A DNA stretch of 50,508 nucleotides from Paraburkholderia caledonica NBRC 102488 (GCF_000685095.1 NZ_BAYE01000029.1:1-50508), one strand, 5' to 3'; numbered from the stretch's first letter, positions 1 to 8,642 are shown. Notes: generated from the letters alone by a model not told the origin. Numbers and translations: made by a program.

Positions 1-1815
1 AGCATGGCGCCCATGGAGGGGCGCGGCGTCGTCGCGCATTGGGATCGCCGCCTCTCGCAGTTGATCGTGCATACGTCCGCGCAGATGCCGCACATCACGC
101 GTACCGGGCTCGCCGAATGTCTGGGGCTCGACGAAGGGCAAGTGCGCGTAATCGCGCCGGATGTCGGCGGCGGCTTCGGCTACAAGGGCATTCTGTTGCC
201 GGAGGAAGTCTGCTGCGGCTGGCTCGCGATGCAACTGGACAGACCCGTGCGCTGGATCGAGGACCGTCGCGAGCAACTTACGGCCAACGCGAACTGCCGC
301 GAGCACCACTACGATATCACCGGTTACGCGGATCGCGACGGCCGCCTGCTTGCACTCGAATGCGATGCCCACGTGGATTCGGGCGCGTATTCATCGTATC
401 CGTTCTCCGCGTGCCTGGAAGCGGCGCAGGTTGGCAGCATCCTGCCCGGCCCATACAAGATGGAGCGCTTTCGCTGCCGCACCTGGTCGGTGGCGACCAA
501 CAAGCCGCCAATCCTGCCGTATCGCGGCGTCGCGCGCACGGGCGTGTGCTACGCGATCGAAACCGTCATGGATGCGATCGCGCTCGAAGCGGGCATCGAG
601 CCTTACGAGGTACGGCTGCGCAATCTCGTCGAGGCGCACGAAATGCCCTACGACAACATCACCGGCAAGCATTTCGATAGCGGCGATTATCCCGAGGCGG
701 TGCGCCGCGCGGTGGCGGCCATAGATCTGGGCGCAGTGCGCGCGCGGCAACGGCGCGGCGAACCGGACGGCAGGCGCATTGGTGTCGGCATCTCGGTGTT
801 TTGCGAGCAGGGCGCGCACGGCACGTCGGTGTATCACGGCTGGGGCATTCCAATGGTGCCGGGCCACGAGCCCGCGGTGATTCGCCTGACGCCCGACGGC
901 GTGCTGGAAGTGCGCGCCGGCGTGCATTCGCACGGGCAGAGCATGGAGACCACGCTCGCGCAGATTGCTCACGAGGTGCTGGGCATCGATACGGACCGCG
1001 TGCGCATCGTGCTCGGCGATACCGGCGTCACGCCGTATTCCACCGGCACCTGGGGCTCGCGTTCGATCGTGATGGCGGGCGGCGCGGTCGGCCGTGCGTC
1101 TAAGGAACTCAAGGAACGCCTGATGAAAATCGGCGCGCATCTGCTTGGCGAGCCATTGGGCGATTTGCGCTGGGAAAGCGGATCGGTAGTCGGCAAGCAT
1201 GGCTCGCGCAGTTTGCGGGAACTGGCCCGCACCTGGTATCTCGCACCGCAACTTCTGCCGCCCGATGTCGATCCGCGCGGCCTCGAAGTGTCAACCTCGT
1301 ATCAGGCGAAGCGCGATTCGGGCACGTTCAGCTACGCATGTCATGCGGTGGTGGTCGCAGTGGACCCGGCGCTCGGCAAGACCGAGATTCTCGATTATGC
1401 GATCGTGGAGGACGGCGGCGTGCTGATCAACCCGATGGTGGTCGACGGACAAGTGTACGGCGGCGCGGCCCAGGGTATCGGCACCGCGCTCTATGAGGCG
1501 ATGCCCTATAGCGAAGACGGGCAGCCGCTCGCCTCGACGCTCGCTGACTACATTCTGCCGGGCGCGACGGAGGTGCCTGCGATTCGCATCGAACACATGG
1601 AAACGCCCGCCCCGTACACGGAGTTCGGGCAGAAGGGCATTGGCGAAAGCGGGGCGATCGGGCCGCCCGCCGCGCTCGCGAACGCCGTCAACGATGCACT
1701 GCGCGGCCTCGGCGTGCGCATCGACCAGTTGCCGATCACGCCGCGCCTGATCGTGGAAGCGCTCGCAAGACAGCGCAAACAGCAGGCCAACGCGCCGAAG
1801 GAAATGCCCGCATGA
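1..1815 (+). CDS. Molybdenum hydroxylase large subunit (CoxL/XdhB-like), 5' partial
   Basis: Molybdopterin-binding catalytic subunit of a xanthine/CO dehydrogenase-family hydroxylase, which inserts a water-derived oxygen into a C-H bond, usually on an N-heterocycle or aldehyde. The frame is open from base 1, and the visible protein begins inside the fold (APMEGRGVVAHWD is the region that follows the N-terminal domain), so roughly 150-200 residues lie upstream of the window. Visible family marks are DVGGGFGYKG, the PYRGVARTG loop and the C-terminal GQKGIGESGAIGPP segment holding the conserved active-site Glu. The loop is not the VAYRCSFR signature of true CO dehydrogenases, so CO oxidation is not supported. 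The stop overlaps the next start (ATGA). Substrate unknown. Confidence 0.93.
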   Translation, partial: SMAPMEGRGVVAHWDRRLSQLIVHTSAQMPHITRTGLAECLGLDEGQVRVIAPDVGGGFGYKGILLPEEVCCGWLAMQLDRPVRWIEDRREQLTANANCREHHYDITGYADRDGRLLALECDAHVDSGAYSSYPFSACLEAAQVGSILPGPYKMERFRCRTWSVATNKPPILPYRGVARTGVCYAIETVMDAIALEAGIEPYEVRLRNLVEAHEMPYDNITGKHFDSGDYPEAVRRAVAAIDLGAVRARQRRGEPDGRRIGVGISVFCEQGAHGTSVYHGWGIPMVPGHEPAVIRLTPDGVLEVRAGVHSHGQSMETTLAQIAHEVLGIDTDRVRIVLGDTGVTPYSTGTWGSRSIVMAGGAVGRASKELKERLMKIGAHLLGEPLGDLRWESGSVVGKHGSRSLRELARTWYLAPQLLPPDVDPRGLEVSTSYQAKRDSGTFSYACHAVVVAVDPALGKTEILDYAIVEDGGVLINPMVVDGQVYGGAAQGIGTALYEAMPYSEDGQPLASTLADYILPGATEVPAIRIEHMETPAPYTEFGQKGIGESGAIGPPAALANAVNDALRGLGVRIDQLPITPRLIVEALARQRKQQANAPKEMPA

Positions 1816-2648
1816 AAGCCGCAGCCTACGACTACGCCCGTCCGCTCGCCTGCGACGAGGCCATCGCGCTCGTCGCGCCGACCGGCGGAATGGGCAAGTT
1901 CGTCTCCGGCAGTCAGTCGCTCGGACCAATGATGAACCTGCGCCTCGCGCAGCCGGAAATGCTCGTCGATCTGCGCGGCATCGCTGCCTTGCGTGCCTGC
2001 CGAACAGAAGGTGAAGCCGTCGAGCTAGGCGCGTGCATCACGCATGCGGAGATCGAAGACGGCAAGATAGAAACCGGCACGCGCGGTCTGATGGAGTATG
2101 TCGCTCAAGGCATCGCCTATCGCGCGGTGCGCAATCGCGGCACGCTCGGCGGCAGTCTCGCGCATGCCGATCCCGCCGCCGACTGGATCAACACCATGTG
2201 CGCGCTGAATGCGCAATACCTGGTCAAAGGACCGACCGGCGCGCGGGTGATCGAAAGCGGTGAGTGGATGGCCGGCGCGTTCACGACCGCGCTCGAACCC
2301 GATGAAATTCTCACTGGCGTGCGCTTCACCCGTCTGTCACCGACAGCCCGCTGGAGCTATTACAAGTTCAACCGCAAGCCGGGCGAGTTCGCGGAAGCCA
2401 TTGCCGTTTTTATCGACGACGCGGCTCGCGGCGTGTGCCGTGCAGTCATCGGCGCGATCGACGCGCCGCCTTACGCAATCGACGATGCCCGCGGCTTGCT
2501 GCACGACGCCGATCCGCGGACTTCGTGCTTCGATGCTCATCTCGAAGCGGCGGGCATCGAGGCGGGAAGCTATGAACATGAGGTGCATCGCGTCGCGCTC
2601 GTGCGCGCGGCGGGGATCATCCGCAATCAGAACGGGAACGCATCATGA
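1812..2648 (+). CDS. Molybdenum hydroxylase FAD-binding medium subunit (CoxM-like)
   Basis: 278-residue FAD subunit that passes electrons from the iron-sulfur subunit to an acceptor. The two FAD-contact motifs are present: GSQSLGPMMNLR near residue 37 and RNRGTLGGSLAHADPAAD near residue 107, followed by the CO_deh_flav_C-like tail. The length is normal for the family. The start overlaps the stop of the large-subunit gene, and the end overlaps the start of the 2Fe-2S subunit gene, so the three are translationally coupled. The subunit order large-medium-small differs from the medium-small-large order of cox operons. Confidence 0.94.
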   Translation: MKAAAYDYARPLACDEAIALVAPTGGMGKFVSGSQSLGPMMNLRLAQPEMLVDLRGIAALRACRTEGEAVELGACITHAEIEDGKIETGTRGLMEYVAQGIAYRAVRNRGTLGGSLAHADPAADWINTMCALNAQYLVKGPTGARVIESGEWMAGAFTTALEPDEILTGVRFTRLSPTARWSYYKFNRKPGEFAEAIAVFIDDAARGVCRAVIGAIDAPPYAIDDARGLLHDADPRTSCFDAHLEAAGIEAGSYEHEVHRVALVRAAGIIRNQNGNAS

Positions 2649-3166
2649 GCGACGCATTCATCAGGACGATCGAACTGGTCGTCAATCAGGGGACGGTCGC
2701 GGAGCGTGTCGAACCGCGCACGAGTCTCGCGGATTTTCTGCGCGAACAGCGGATGTTGTGCGGCACGAACATCGGTTGCGAACAGGGTGTATGCGGCGCA
2801 TGCACGATCGAGGTGGACGGCGTGCCGACGCGCTCGTGCATCACGCCGGCAATCAGTTGTGCTGGCAGCGCGGTGCGCACTATCGAAGGCTTCGACGACG
2901 ACGCCACCATGAACGAGCTGCGCGCGGCCTTCACCGCCGAGCACGCGCTGCAATGCGGCTACTGCACGCCGGGCATGCTGATGACCGCCCGCGACATCGT
3001 CACGCGCCTGCCCAATGCCGACGACGCGCGCGTGCGCCTCGAACTCTCCGGCAATCTGTGCCGCTGCACCGGCTACGTCGGCATCGTCCGCGCGATCCGT
3101 CGCGTGCTCGATGCACGCCGTGCGCGCGCGGCCGTGCCGCTAGCGGCGGACGCGGCAACGGCCTGA
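2645..3166 (+). CDS. Molybdenum hydroxylase 2Fe-2S small subunit (CoxS-like)
   Basis: 173-residue electron-transfer subunit. The N-terminal plant-type ferredoxin motif is CGTNIGCEQGVCGAC followed by a fourth Cys (PTRSC); the C-terminal four-Cys helical motif is CGYCTPGM plus CRCTGYVGI. All eight cluster ligands are therefore visible. Its start overlaps the FAD-subunit stop (ATGA). The last 20 residues are Ala/Arg rich and probably a disordered tail. It completes a three-subunit hydroxylase with the two genes upstream. Confidence 0.95.
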   Translation: MSDAFIRTIELVVNQGTVAERVEPRTSLADFLREQRMLCGTNIGCEQGVCGACTIEVDGVPTRSCITPAISCAGSAVRTIEGFDDDATMNELRAAFTAEHALQCGYCTPGMLMTARDIVTRLPNADDARVRLELSGNLCRCTGYVGIVRAIRRVLDARRARAAVPLAADAATA

Positions 3167-3191
3167 ACCATCGGATACGGACTGATACGCA

Positions 3192-3968
3192 ATGGAAATC
3201 GAACAAAGTTTTACCGTGCCGTATCCACGCGAACTCGTGTGGGCACGCTTTCACGATACGCCCGGCATCGTCGGGTGCCTGCCGGGGGCGTCGCTCGCCG
3301 CGCCCGTCGAGAACGGCATGCTCAAGCTCACGATGACCGTCAAGCTCGGGCCGATCGTCGCCTCGTTCGCAGGCGACGGCGAGATCGCTTTCGACGACGC
3401 GCATTACAGCGGCAGCATCACCGGAGCGGGCGTGGACCGCAAGAGTTCGTCGCGCGTGAAGGGTGTGGCTTCGTTCGCGCTCGAAGAGGCGGGGGCCGGC
3501 GAGACACGCGTCGACGTGAAGGTCGATTACACGATAGGCGGCACTCTCGCGCAGTTCTCGCGCGGCGGCATCGTAAAGGAACTGGCGACGCGCATGACTG
3601 AAGCGTTTGCGTCCAACCTGAAGGCGAAGCTCGATCAAGCGGGAACATCGGCGAGCGTCGACGATACGGCAGAGGCGACGCATACGGCGCGGGAGGTGCG
3701 GGAGGCACGGGAGGCGCAGGTCGTGCAGCAGGCTGCTGTAGCGCAAGCGTCGATGCCCGAAGCGCAGGCATCCGCGCGCGAAGCGCGAGCCCACGTGCAA
3801 GCGGACAAGCAACCGAAAGCGCAACCGGAAGCGCAAGCCCGGCCCCAAAACCCGCCGCGTGCCGTCGTGCGCCCCCAGCCGGCGAACGCGCCGCTCGATG
3901 TCGGCAATCTGTTCTGGAAGATGCTGTGGTCGCGCTTGCGCAGCCTCTTTAGCTTCGCGGGCCGCTGA
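3192..3968 (+). CDS. CoxG-like SRPBCC protein
   Basis: 258-residue protein of the CO dehydrogenase subunit G (CoxG) family. The first 145 residues form an SRPBCC-type helix-grip domain (starts MEIEQSFTVPYPRELVW, contains PGIVGCLPGA). Then comes about 75 residues of Ala/Gln/Glu/Pro-rich low-complexity linker and a short hydrophobic/basic end (NLFWKMLWSRLRSLFSF) suited to membrane attachment, as known for CoxG. In the cox system CoxG helps recruit the hydroxylase to the membrane for electron transfer; the same role is inferred here. It begins 25 bp after the small subunit and ends 2 bp before the DUF1116 gene. Confidence 0.88.
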   Translation: MEIEQSFTVPYPRELVWARFHDTPGIVGCLPGASLAAPVENGMLKLTMTVKLGPIVASFAGDGEIAFDDAHYSGSITGAGVDRKSSSRVKGVASFALEEAGAGETRVDVKVDYTIGGTLAQFSRGGIVKELATRMTEAFASNLKAKLDQAGTSASVDDTAEATHTAREVREAREAQVVQQAAVAQASMPEAQASAREARAHVQADKQPKAQPEAQARPQNPPRAVVRPQPANAPLDVGNLFWKMLWSRLRSLFSFAGR

Positions 3969-3970
3969 TC

Positions 3971-5161
3971 ATGCTCAGCGACGATGCCAACTCGCTCGCC
4001 CTGGGCCGTGTCCATGCGGTACGGCCGCACTGGCGCAATGTGGTCGCCGCGCGCGACGCCGTGGGACTGCCGGACTTTACGCTGCTGCATGCTGGGCCGC
4101 CGTTCGACGATGCCCGTGCGCCTTCCGCACCTGTGGCCTCGTCGGCGGTCTTGTGCTGTCTGTACGAGGGCTGGGCGCAGGACGAGGCGCACGCTGAGCG
4201 GCTGATCGCGCAAGGCGAAGTGCGCCTGGAATGCGCGCAGTCGTACGGGGTGGTAACGCCGCTCGCGGCGGTCGTCTCGCCGCGCACGATGCTGGTCGAA
4301 GTCACGGACGCCAACGATCCCGCCGCGTGCGCGTGGTCGTTGCTGGGCAGCGGCGCAGGTCCGCAGATTCGCTTCGGCAGCCGCGACCGGCGCGTCCTCG
4401 ACCGCATGAAATGGCGCGACGAAGTGCTCGCGCTCGCGCTTGGAGAGGCGCTCGGATCGGGCTCGCTCGATCTTTTCCCGCTGGCGCAGGCCGGCATCGA
4501 GAGCGGCGACGATCTGCATGCCCGCACGACGGGAGCGACGGCCGCGCTGCGCGCGCTGCTTGCTCCGCGTATCGAAGATACCGGCATCGATACGATGCTC
4601 GCGCAAACACCGCTCTTTTTCCTCACGCTATGGATGGCCGCGTGCGCCCTGATGCTGTCGGCGGCGGGCGCAGATCGGTCCGGGTCGACGCTTGTCGTGG
4701 CGCTGGCTGGCAACGGCGAGCGGGTGGGCATCCGTCTCGCTGGCGCGCCTGAGCGCTGGATCACAGCGCAGGCAGGCGCGCCCGAAGGTCCGCGTATCGA
4801 TTCGCAGCAGCAGGCCGTCGCGGCGCCGCTCACCGGCGACAGCGGCGTGATCGACGCCGCCGGCTTCGGCGCGCAGGCGCTTCTTTTCGCGCCCGAACCG
4901 GCGCACGCGTTCGAAGCCTTTTTGCCCACCGGCTGGCGCGGGCGGCAGGCGCGCATCCATACGGCTGCCCATCCCGCATTCGGGCGGTTGCCCGGCGTGC
5001 TCGATGCCGCGCGCGTGGTTCGCGAAGGCATTGCGCCGCTTGCCGCCATCGCGATGATCGGCGCCGACGGACGCGCGGGCCTGCTAGGACGCGGGCTGTA
5101 TACGGCGCCGCTCGAACTCTTCGCGCGGGCCATGTCCGATCTGCCGGATCCGCACGCATGA
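3971..5161 (+). CDS. DUF1116 family protein (AllG/YlbE-like)
   Basis: 396-residue DUF1116 protein. Matching features are LLHAGPPF near residue 36, the conserved YEGWAQDEAHAERLIAQGEV block, a VSPRTMLVEV segment and the later LAQAGIESGDDLHARTTGA block. In enterobacteria the family member YlbE/AllG is one of three subunits of oxamate carbamoyltransferase in allantoin breakdown, but its partners FdrA/AllF and AllH (DUF2877) are not in this window. The gene overlaps hpxZ-like by 4 bp. Function here is unknown; placement between a molybdenum hydroxylase and an amidase suggests work on a carbamoyl- or amide-bearing ring-cleavage product (inference). Confidence 0.82.
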   Translation: MLSDDANSLALGRVHAVRPHWRNVVAARDAVGLPDFTLLHAGPPFDDARAPSAPVASSAVLCCLYEGWAQDEAHAERLIAQGEVRLECAQSYGVVTPLAAVVSPRTMLVEVTDANDPAACAWSLLGSGAGPQIRFGSRDRRVLDRMKWRDEVLALALGEALGSGSLDLFPLAQAGIESGDDLHARTTGATAALRALLAPRIEDTGIDTMLAQTPLFFLTLWMAACALMLSAAGADRSGSTLVVALAGNGERVGIRLAGAPERWITAQAGAPEGPRIDSQQQAVAAPLTGDSGVIDAAGFGAQALLFAPEPAHAFEAFLPTGWRGRQARIHTAAHPAFGRLPGVLDAARVVREGIAPLAAIAMIGADGRAGLLGRGLYTAPLELFARAMSDLPDPHA

Positions 5162-5547
5162 GCGCCCAGCCGATCAACGATCCCGCGACGCTCTCAGCCG
5201 TGAATGCTGCGCTCGACGAATACGAGCGCGCGCTCACGACCAACGACGTTGCCGTTCTCGATGCGCTCTTCTGGCAGAGCCCGCACACACTGCGCTATGG
5301 CGCGACGGAAAACCTGCAAGGTTACGACGCGATCCGCGCTTTCCGCGCCGCGCGTCCGGGCAAGGGGCTGATGCGCACCGTGATCGATCGCTCGATAACC
5401 ACCTTTGGCGAGGACTTCGCCGTCGCCAATATCACGTTCTCACGCGCAGGCGAGCCGCGCATCGGACGGCAATCGCAGACGTGGGCCCGCTTCGACGGGC
5501 AATGGCGTGTCGTCGCGGCCCATGTCAGCTGGATGGACCCAGCATGA
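5158..5547 (+). CDS. HpxZ/AtzH-like (DUF3225) protein
   Basis: 129-residue NTF2/SnoaL-like protein of the family that includes HpxZ of oxalurate catabolism and AtzH of the cyanurate/biuret pathway. Diagnostic parts are LDEYERALTTNDVAVLDALF, the HTLRYGATENLQG block and the C-terminal WRVVAAHVSWMD. Known relatives sit next to amidases and small partner proteins; AtzH and its neighbours assist breakdown of carboxybiuret-type intermediates. It overlaps the genes on both sides by 4 bp (ATGA), so it is tightly coupled to DUF1116 and the amidase. Confidence 0.87.
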   Translation: MSAQPINDPATLSAVNAALDEYERALTTNDVAVLDALFWQSPHTLRYGATENLQGYDAIRAFRAARPGKGLMRTVIDRSITTFGEDFAVANITFSRAGEPRIGRQSQTWARFDGQWRVVAAHVSWMDPA

Positions 5548-6761
5548 TGCAGAACGATTTGCTGCAAGCGGGCCTGCATGGCTCGTTCGTGGCCGATGGC
5601 TTCGACTCGCTGCCCGCCGCCGCCTTGCCGCTTCGCACCGGCGGCAAGCTGGCGGGCGAGCGGCTGGCAGTAAAAGACGTGTTCGATGTCGCCGGGCTTC
5701 GCACGGGTAGCGGCAATCTGGCGTGGCGCGACGAACAGCCTGTCGCCACGCGGACCGCGCTCGCCGTTCGCGCGCTGCTCGAAGAGGGCGCGCAATGGCT
5801 CGGCAAGACCGTCACCGATGAGCTGACCTACAGTCTCGCCGGCGTCAACGCGCACTACGGCACGCCCGTGAATCCCTCGGACCCGGCGCGCATTCCGGGC
5901 GGTTCGTCGTCGGGATCCGTCGTCGCGGTGGCGGCGGGCCACGCCGATATCGCGCTCGGCACCGATTGCGGCGGTTCGGTGCGCCTGCCTGCGAGCTACT
6001 GCGGCGTATGGGGCATGCGGCCCACGCATGGCCGCATTGCGGCAGACGGCTGCCTCACGCTCGCGCACAGCTTCGATACGGTCGGCTGGTTCGCGCGCGA
6101 CGCGCGCCTGCTCGCGGACACGTTTGAAGTGCTGGCGCGCAGCCTCGTCCCAGCGGATCAGGCGGCGTTCGCGCTGCACGTGCCGCGCAACCTGCTTGCC
6201 TGCGTGGACCCGGACGTCGCGGCACGCTTCGAGGCGTCGCTGCCGGCGCTCGGCGAACGCGCGAGGTTCGTCGCGCCTGAAGCATCGCTTGCCGATTGGG
6301 CGCAGGCTTTCCGCGTGTTGCAGGCCGCGGAGATTGCACAACGCTACGGGCAATGGGCGCGTGAACATGCCGCGAGCTTCGGTGCCGATGTGGGCGCGCG
6401 CTTCGCCATGAGCCTCGGCATTACGCGCGAACAGATCGCCGATGCACAGCGTATTCGCGCTGAAGCAATTCGTGCGATGGCCCACGCGCTGCCCGAACGC
6501 ACATATTGGCTGGTGCCGACCGTGCCGGGCGTCGCGCCTCGCGCGGACGCATCGGCGCAAACGCTCGACCACGTGCGCGCGCGGTCGCAACAGATGCTGT
6601 GCGCGGCGGGCCTGGCGGGTCTGCCGCAGGTGAGCATGCCTTGGACTCGCTTTGACGGCGCGCCCGTCGGCCTTTCGGTCATCGGCGCGCGCGGCGCTGA
6701 CGAGGGCGTGCTGGCCGCCGCGCGCGCGGTGCACGACGTGATGCGGGATGCCGGCGTCTAG
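5544..6761 (+). CDS. Amidase-signature family hydrolase (AtzE-like)
   Basis: 405-residue amidase-signature enzyme, which hydrolyses a C-N amide bond in the cytoplasm. The Ser-cisSer-Lys triad is visible: Lys44 in LAVKDVFD, Ser121 in GGSSSGS and the nucleophile Ser145 in GTDCGGSVRLP. I take the ATG at 5544, which overlaps the HpxZ-like stop by 4 bp; an in-frame ATG at 5481 lies deep in the upstream gene. Together with the HpxZ/AtzH-like gene this resembles the AtzE/HpxW neighbourhood, and the substrate is probably a ureido- or amide-type acid. No AtzG-like small partner was seen. Confidence 0.9.
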   Translation: MMQNDLLQAGLHGSFVADGFDSLPAAALPLRTGGKLAGERLAVKDVFDVAGLRTGSGNLAWRDEQPVATRTALAVRALLEEGAQWLGKTVTDELTYSLAGVNAHYGTPVNPSDPARIPGGSSSGSVVAVAAGHADIALGTDCGGSVRLPASYCGVWGMRPTHGRIAADGCLTLAHSFDTVGWFARDARLLADTFEVLARSLVPADQAAFALHVPRNLLACVDPDVAARFEASLPALGERARFVAPEASLADWAQAFRVLQAAEIAQRYGQWAREHAASFGADVGARFAMSLGITREQIADAQRIRAEAIRAMAHALPERTYWLVPTVPGVAPRADASAQTLDHVRARSQQMLCAAGLAGLPQVSMPWTRFDGAPVGLSVIGARGADEGVLAAARAVHDVMRDAGV

Positions 6762-6840
6762 CCTTATGCCAGGACGGCGCCTCGCGTTTTTGATGAGCAG
6801 TAAGCGTCTTTTCCATCGCAGCACACTCAAAGGAGCGTCC

Positions 6841-7671
6841 ATGACAAAGCACTTGACCGAAGCGCAGGTCGAGCATTTCAGGCAGCACGGCTACGTGTAT
6901 CCCATGCGCGCGCTCGACGCGCAGCAAGCGGCGGACTATCGTCGCATCATCGAACAGTACGAGGCGACGACCGGCGAGGACGTCAACAGGACCCTGAAAA
7001 TCAAGGGTCATCTGGCCTTGCCGGCGATCGTCGAACTCGGACGTCACCCCGCTATCCTCGACGCGGTGGAGGATATCATCGGGCCTGACATCATGCTTTT
7101 CGGCGCGTCGATCTTCGCGAAGAATGGCCGCGATCCGCGCTATGTGTCGTGGCATCAGGACTCCACTTACTTCGGCCTCACGCCGCACGAGGAGGTGACC
7201 GTCTGGGTCGCGCTCACGCCCGCGAACTCGCTCAACGGTGTTCTGCGCGTGTTGCCGGGCTCGCACCGCGGCCCCGACCTGAAGCATGTCGAAACCTATG
7301 CAAAAGACAACATGCTTGCAAAGGGGCAGACGCTCGTCGGCATCGACGAAAACCTTGCTGTCGAAATGCCGCTTCAGCCCGGTGAGTTCTCGATGCATCA
7401 CGAACGCACCGCGCACAGTTCGCTGCCCAACCGCTCGGACGACAGGCGCATCGGCTTCGCATTCTTCTATGTGCCGGCGCACGTGCGCTCGGCTATGGGC
7501 CGCCGTCGCGCGACGCTGGTGCGCGGCGCCGACCGCTTCGGTCACTGGGATGCCGACACGCTGCCGGAGTACGATTGCGATCCGCGCTCGATGAGCGAGC
7601 TTGCGCAAACCTGGGGCAAGTACAAGGATGGGGAAGTCAGGCAGGCCGCCGACATGATCGCCCCGCAGTAA
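6841..7671 (+). CDS. Phytanoyl-CoA dioxygenase (PhyH) family protein
   Basis: 276-residue Fe(II)/2-oxoglutarate-type dioxygenase. The iron ligands are visible as His105-X-Asp107 (WHQD) and His192 (TAHSSLPN), with Arg in DDRRIGF as the likely 2-oxoglutarate anchor. The start at 6841 follows an AAAGGAG ribosome site; an upstream in-frame ATG at 6748 lacks one. It sits 79 bp after the amidase in the same direction, so it may belong to the operon or have its own promoter. PhyH members hydroxylate many small substrates, so the role in this pathway is open. Confidence 0.9.
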   Translation: MTKHLTEAQVEHFRQHGYVYPMRALDAQQAADYRRIIEQYEATTGEDVNRTLKIKGHLALPAIVELGRHPAILDAVEDIIGPDIMLFGASIFAKNGRDPRYVSWHQDSTYFGLTPHEEVTVWVALTPANSLNGVLRVLPGSHRGPDLKHVETYAKDNMLAKGQTLVGIDENLAVEMPLQPGEFSMHHERTAHSSLPNRSDDRRIGFAFFYVPAHVRSAMGRRRATLVRGADRFGHWDADTLPEYDCDPRSMSELAQTWGKYKDGEVRQAADMIAPQ

Positions 7672-7679
7672 ATGGCGAA

Positions 7680-7716
7680 GCACCCGTCGCGGCATGCACA
7701 ATGCCGCGGCGGGTGC
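7680..7716. terminator. Bidirectional hairpin between convergent genes
   Basis: Stem of 16 bp with one mismatch: left arm 7680-7695 (GCACCCG...GGCAT), loop 7696-7700, right arm 7701-7716. It sits between the stop of the dioxygenase gene (7671) and the stop of the convergent ABC ATPase gene (7722). No long T-run follows on either strand, so it may be a weak or Rho-assisted terminator. Confidence 0.7.
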
Positions 7717-7721
7717 TGCGC

Positions 7722-8642
7722 TTACAGGAGTTTCGGAGCGTCGCCAGCGGTGTCGTCGAAAGGCTGATGCGGAGAACGGAAACGCGCGAGGAACTGCCGG
7801 GCGCGCGGCGTCTGCGGCGCGCCGAAGAACTGTTCGGGCGGCGCGCTTTCGATCACCTGGCCTGCGTCCATGAAGACAATGCGGCTGGCGACTTGCCGCG
7901 CGAATTCCATCTCGTGCGTGACGATTACCATGGTCGCGCCTTCCTGCGCGAGCGAGCGCATCACGTTCAGGACTTCGCCGACGAGCATCGGATCGAGCGC
8001 GCTGGTCGGCTCGTCGAACAGCAGAATGTCGGGCTTCATGGCAAGCGCGCGCGCGATGCCGACGCGCTGCTTCTGTCCCCCCGAGAGGCGCGACGGAAAT
8101 GCCCCCATTTTGCCCGCAAGGCCGACGCGTTCGAGCAGGCGTTCCGCATCCGCGCGTGCTTCGTCGCGTGGGCGGCCGAGCACGTGCAGCGGCGCTTCCA
8201 TCACGTTTTGCAGCACGGTCAGATGCGGCCAGAGCGCGAAGTGCTGGAAGACCATGCCGATGCGTGCGCGTGAACGCGCGAGCTCGGCATCGCTCATTTT
8301 GATGGACGAGCCTTCGCGCACACCCATTCGCCGGTTCGACACATGGACCGTGCCCGCGTCGGGAATTTCCAGCCAGTTCACGCAGCGCAGCAGCGTGGAC
8401 TTGCCGCAACCGGAGGGCCCCAGCAGGCAGACCGTTTCTCCCTTGTGGACGGTCAGCGAGACATCGCGCAGCACATGGTTTTCGCCGAAGGACTTGGAAA
8501 TACCGTTGAGGTGCAGGACGGTATCCGTCGCCGGACGGGCAGTGTTGCCGGATGCCGCGGCTGCCGCGGACGGCGCGGATGCAGTCCCGTCTGCGGCGGC
8601 CTCGCGCAGCATCGTGAGCGCGGCGTCGTTGGAAGTGTTCAT
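7722..8642 (-). CDS. Polar amino-acid-type ABC transporter ATP-binding protein
   Basis: 306-residue importer ATPase of the GlnQ/HisP type. Walker A GPSGCGKS lies at residues 75-82, followed by the Q-loop (MVFQHFALWPHL), signature LSGGQKQR, Walker B ILLFDEP and the switch His in VTHEME. The start at 8642 is chosen because it overlaps the upstream permease stop (ATGA) and follows its end; the open frame extends further but only as an out-of-frame shadow of the permease. The first 40 residues are an Ala-rich extension ahead of the usual domain. Confidence 0.93.
   Translation of the reverse strand: MNTSNDAALTMLREAAADGTASAPSAAAAASGNTARPATDTVLHLNGISKSFGENHVLRDVSLTVHKGETVCLLGPSGCGKSTLLRCVNWLEIPDAGTVHVSNRRMGVREGSSIKMSDAELARSRARIGMVFQHFALWPHLTVLQNVMEAPLHVLGRPRDEARADAERLLERVGLAGKMGAFPSRLSGGQKQRVGIARALAMKPDILLFDEPTSALDPMLVGEVLNVMRSLAQEGATMVIVTHEMEFARQVASRIVFMDAGQVIESAPPEQFFGAPQTPRARQFLARFRSPHQPFDDTAGDAPKLL

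Noticed and set aside
391..1251. 286-codon minus-strand open frame inside the hydroxylase large-subunit gene
   Set aside because: Antisense shadow of a conserved gene; composition is low-information His/Arg/Ala and no family is recognisable.
2260..3336. 358-codon plus-strand frame overlapping the FAD and 2Fe-2S subunit genes
   Set aside because: Out-of-frame shadow rich in Arg and Ala; the overlapped genes carry cofactor motifs.
1..3968. Carbon monoxide dehydrogenase operon
   Set aside because: The active-site loop does not match CoxL and the gene order and neighbours differ from cox clusters.
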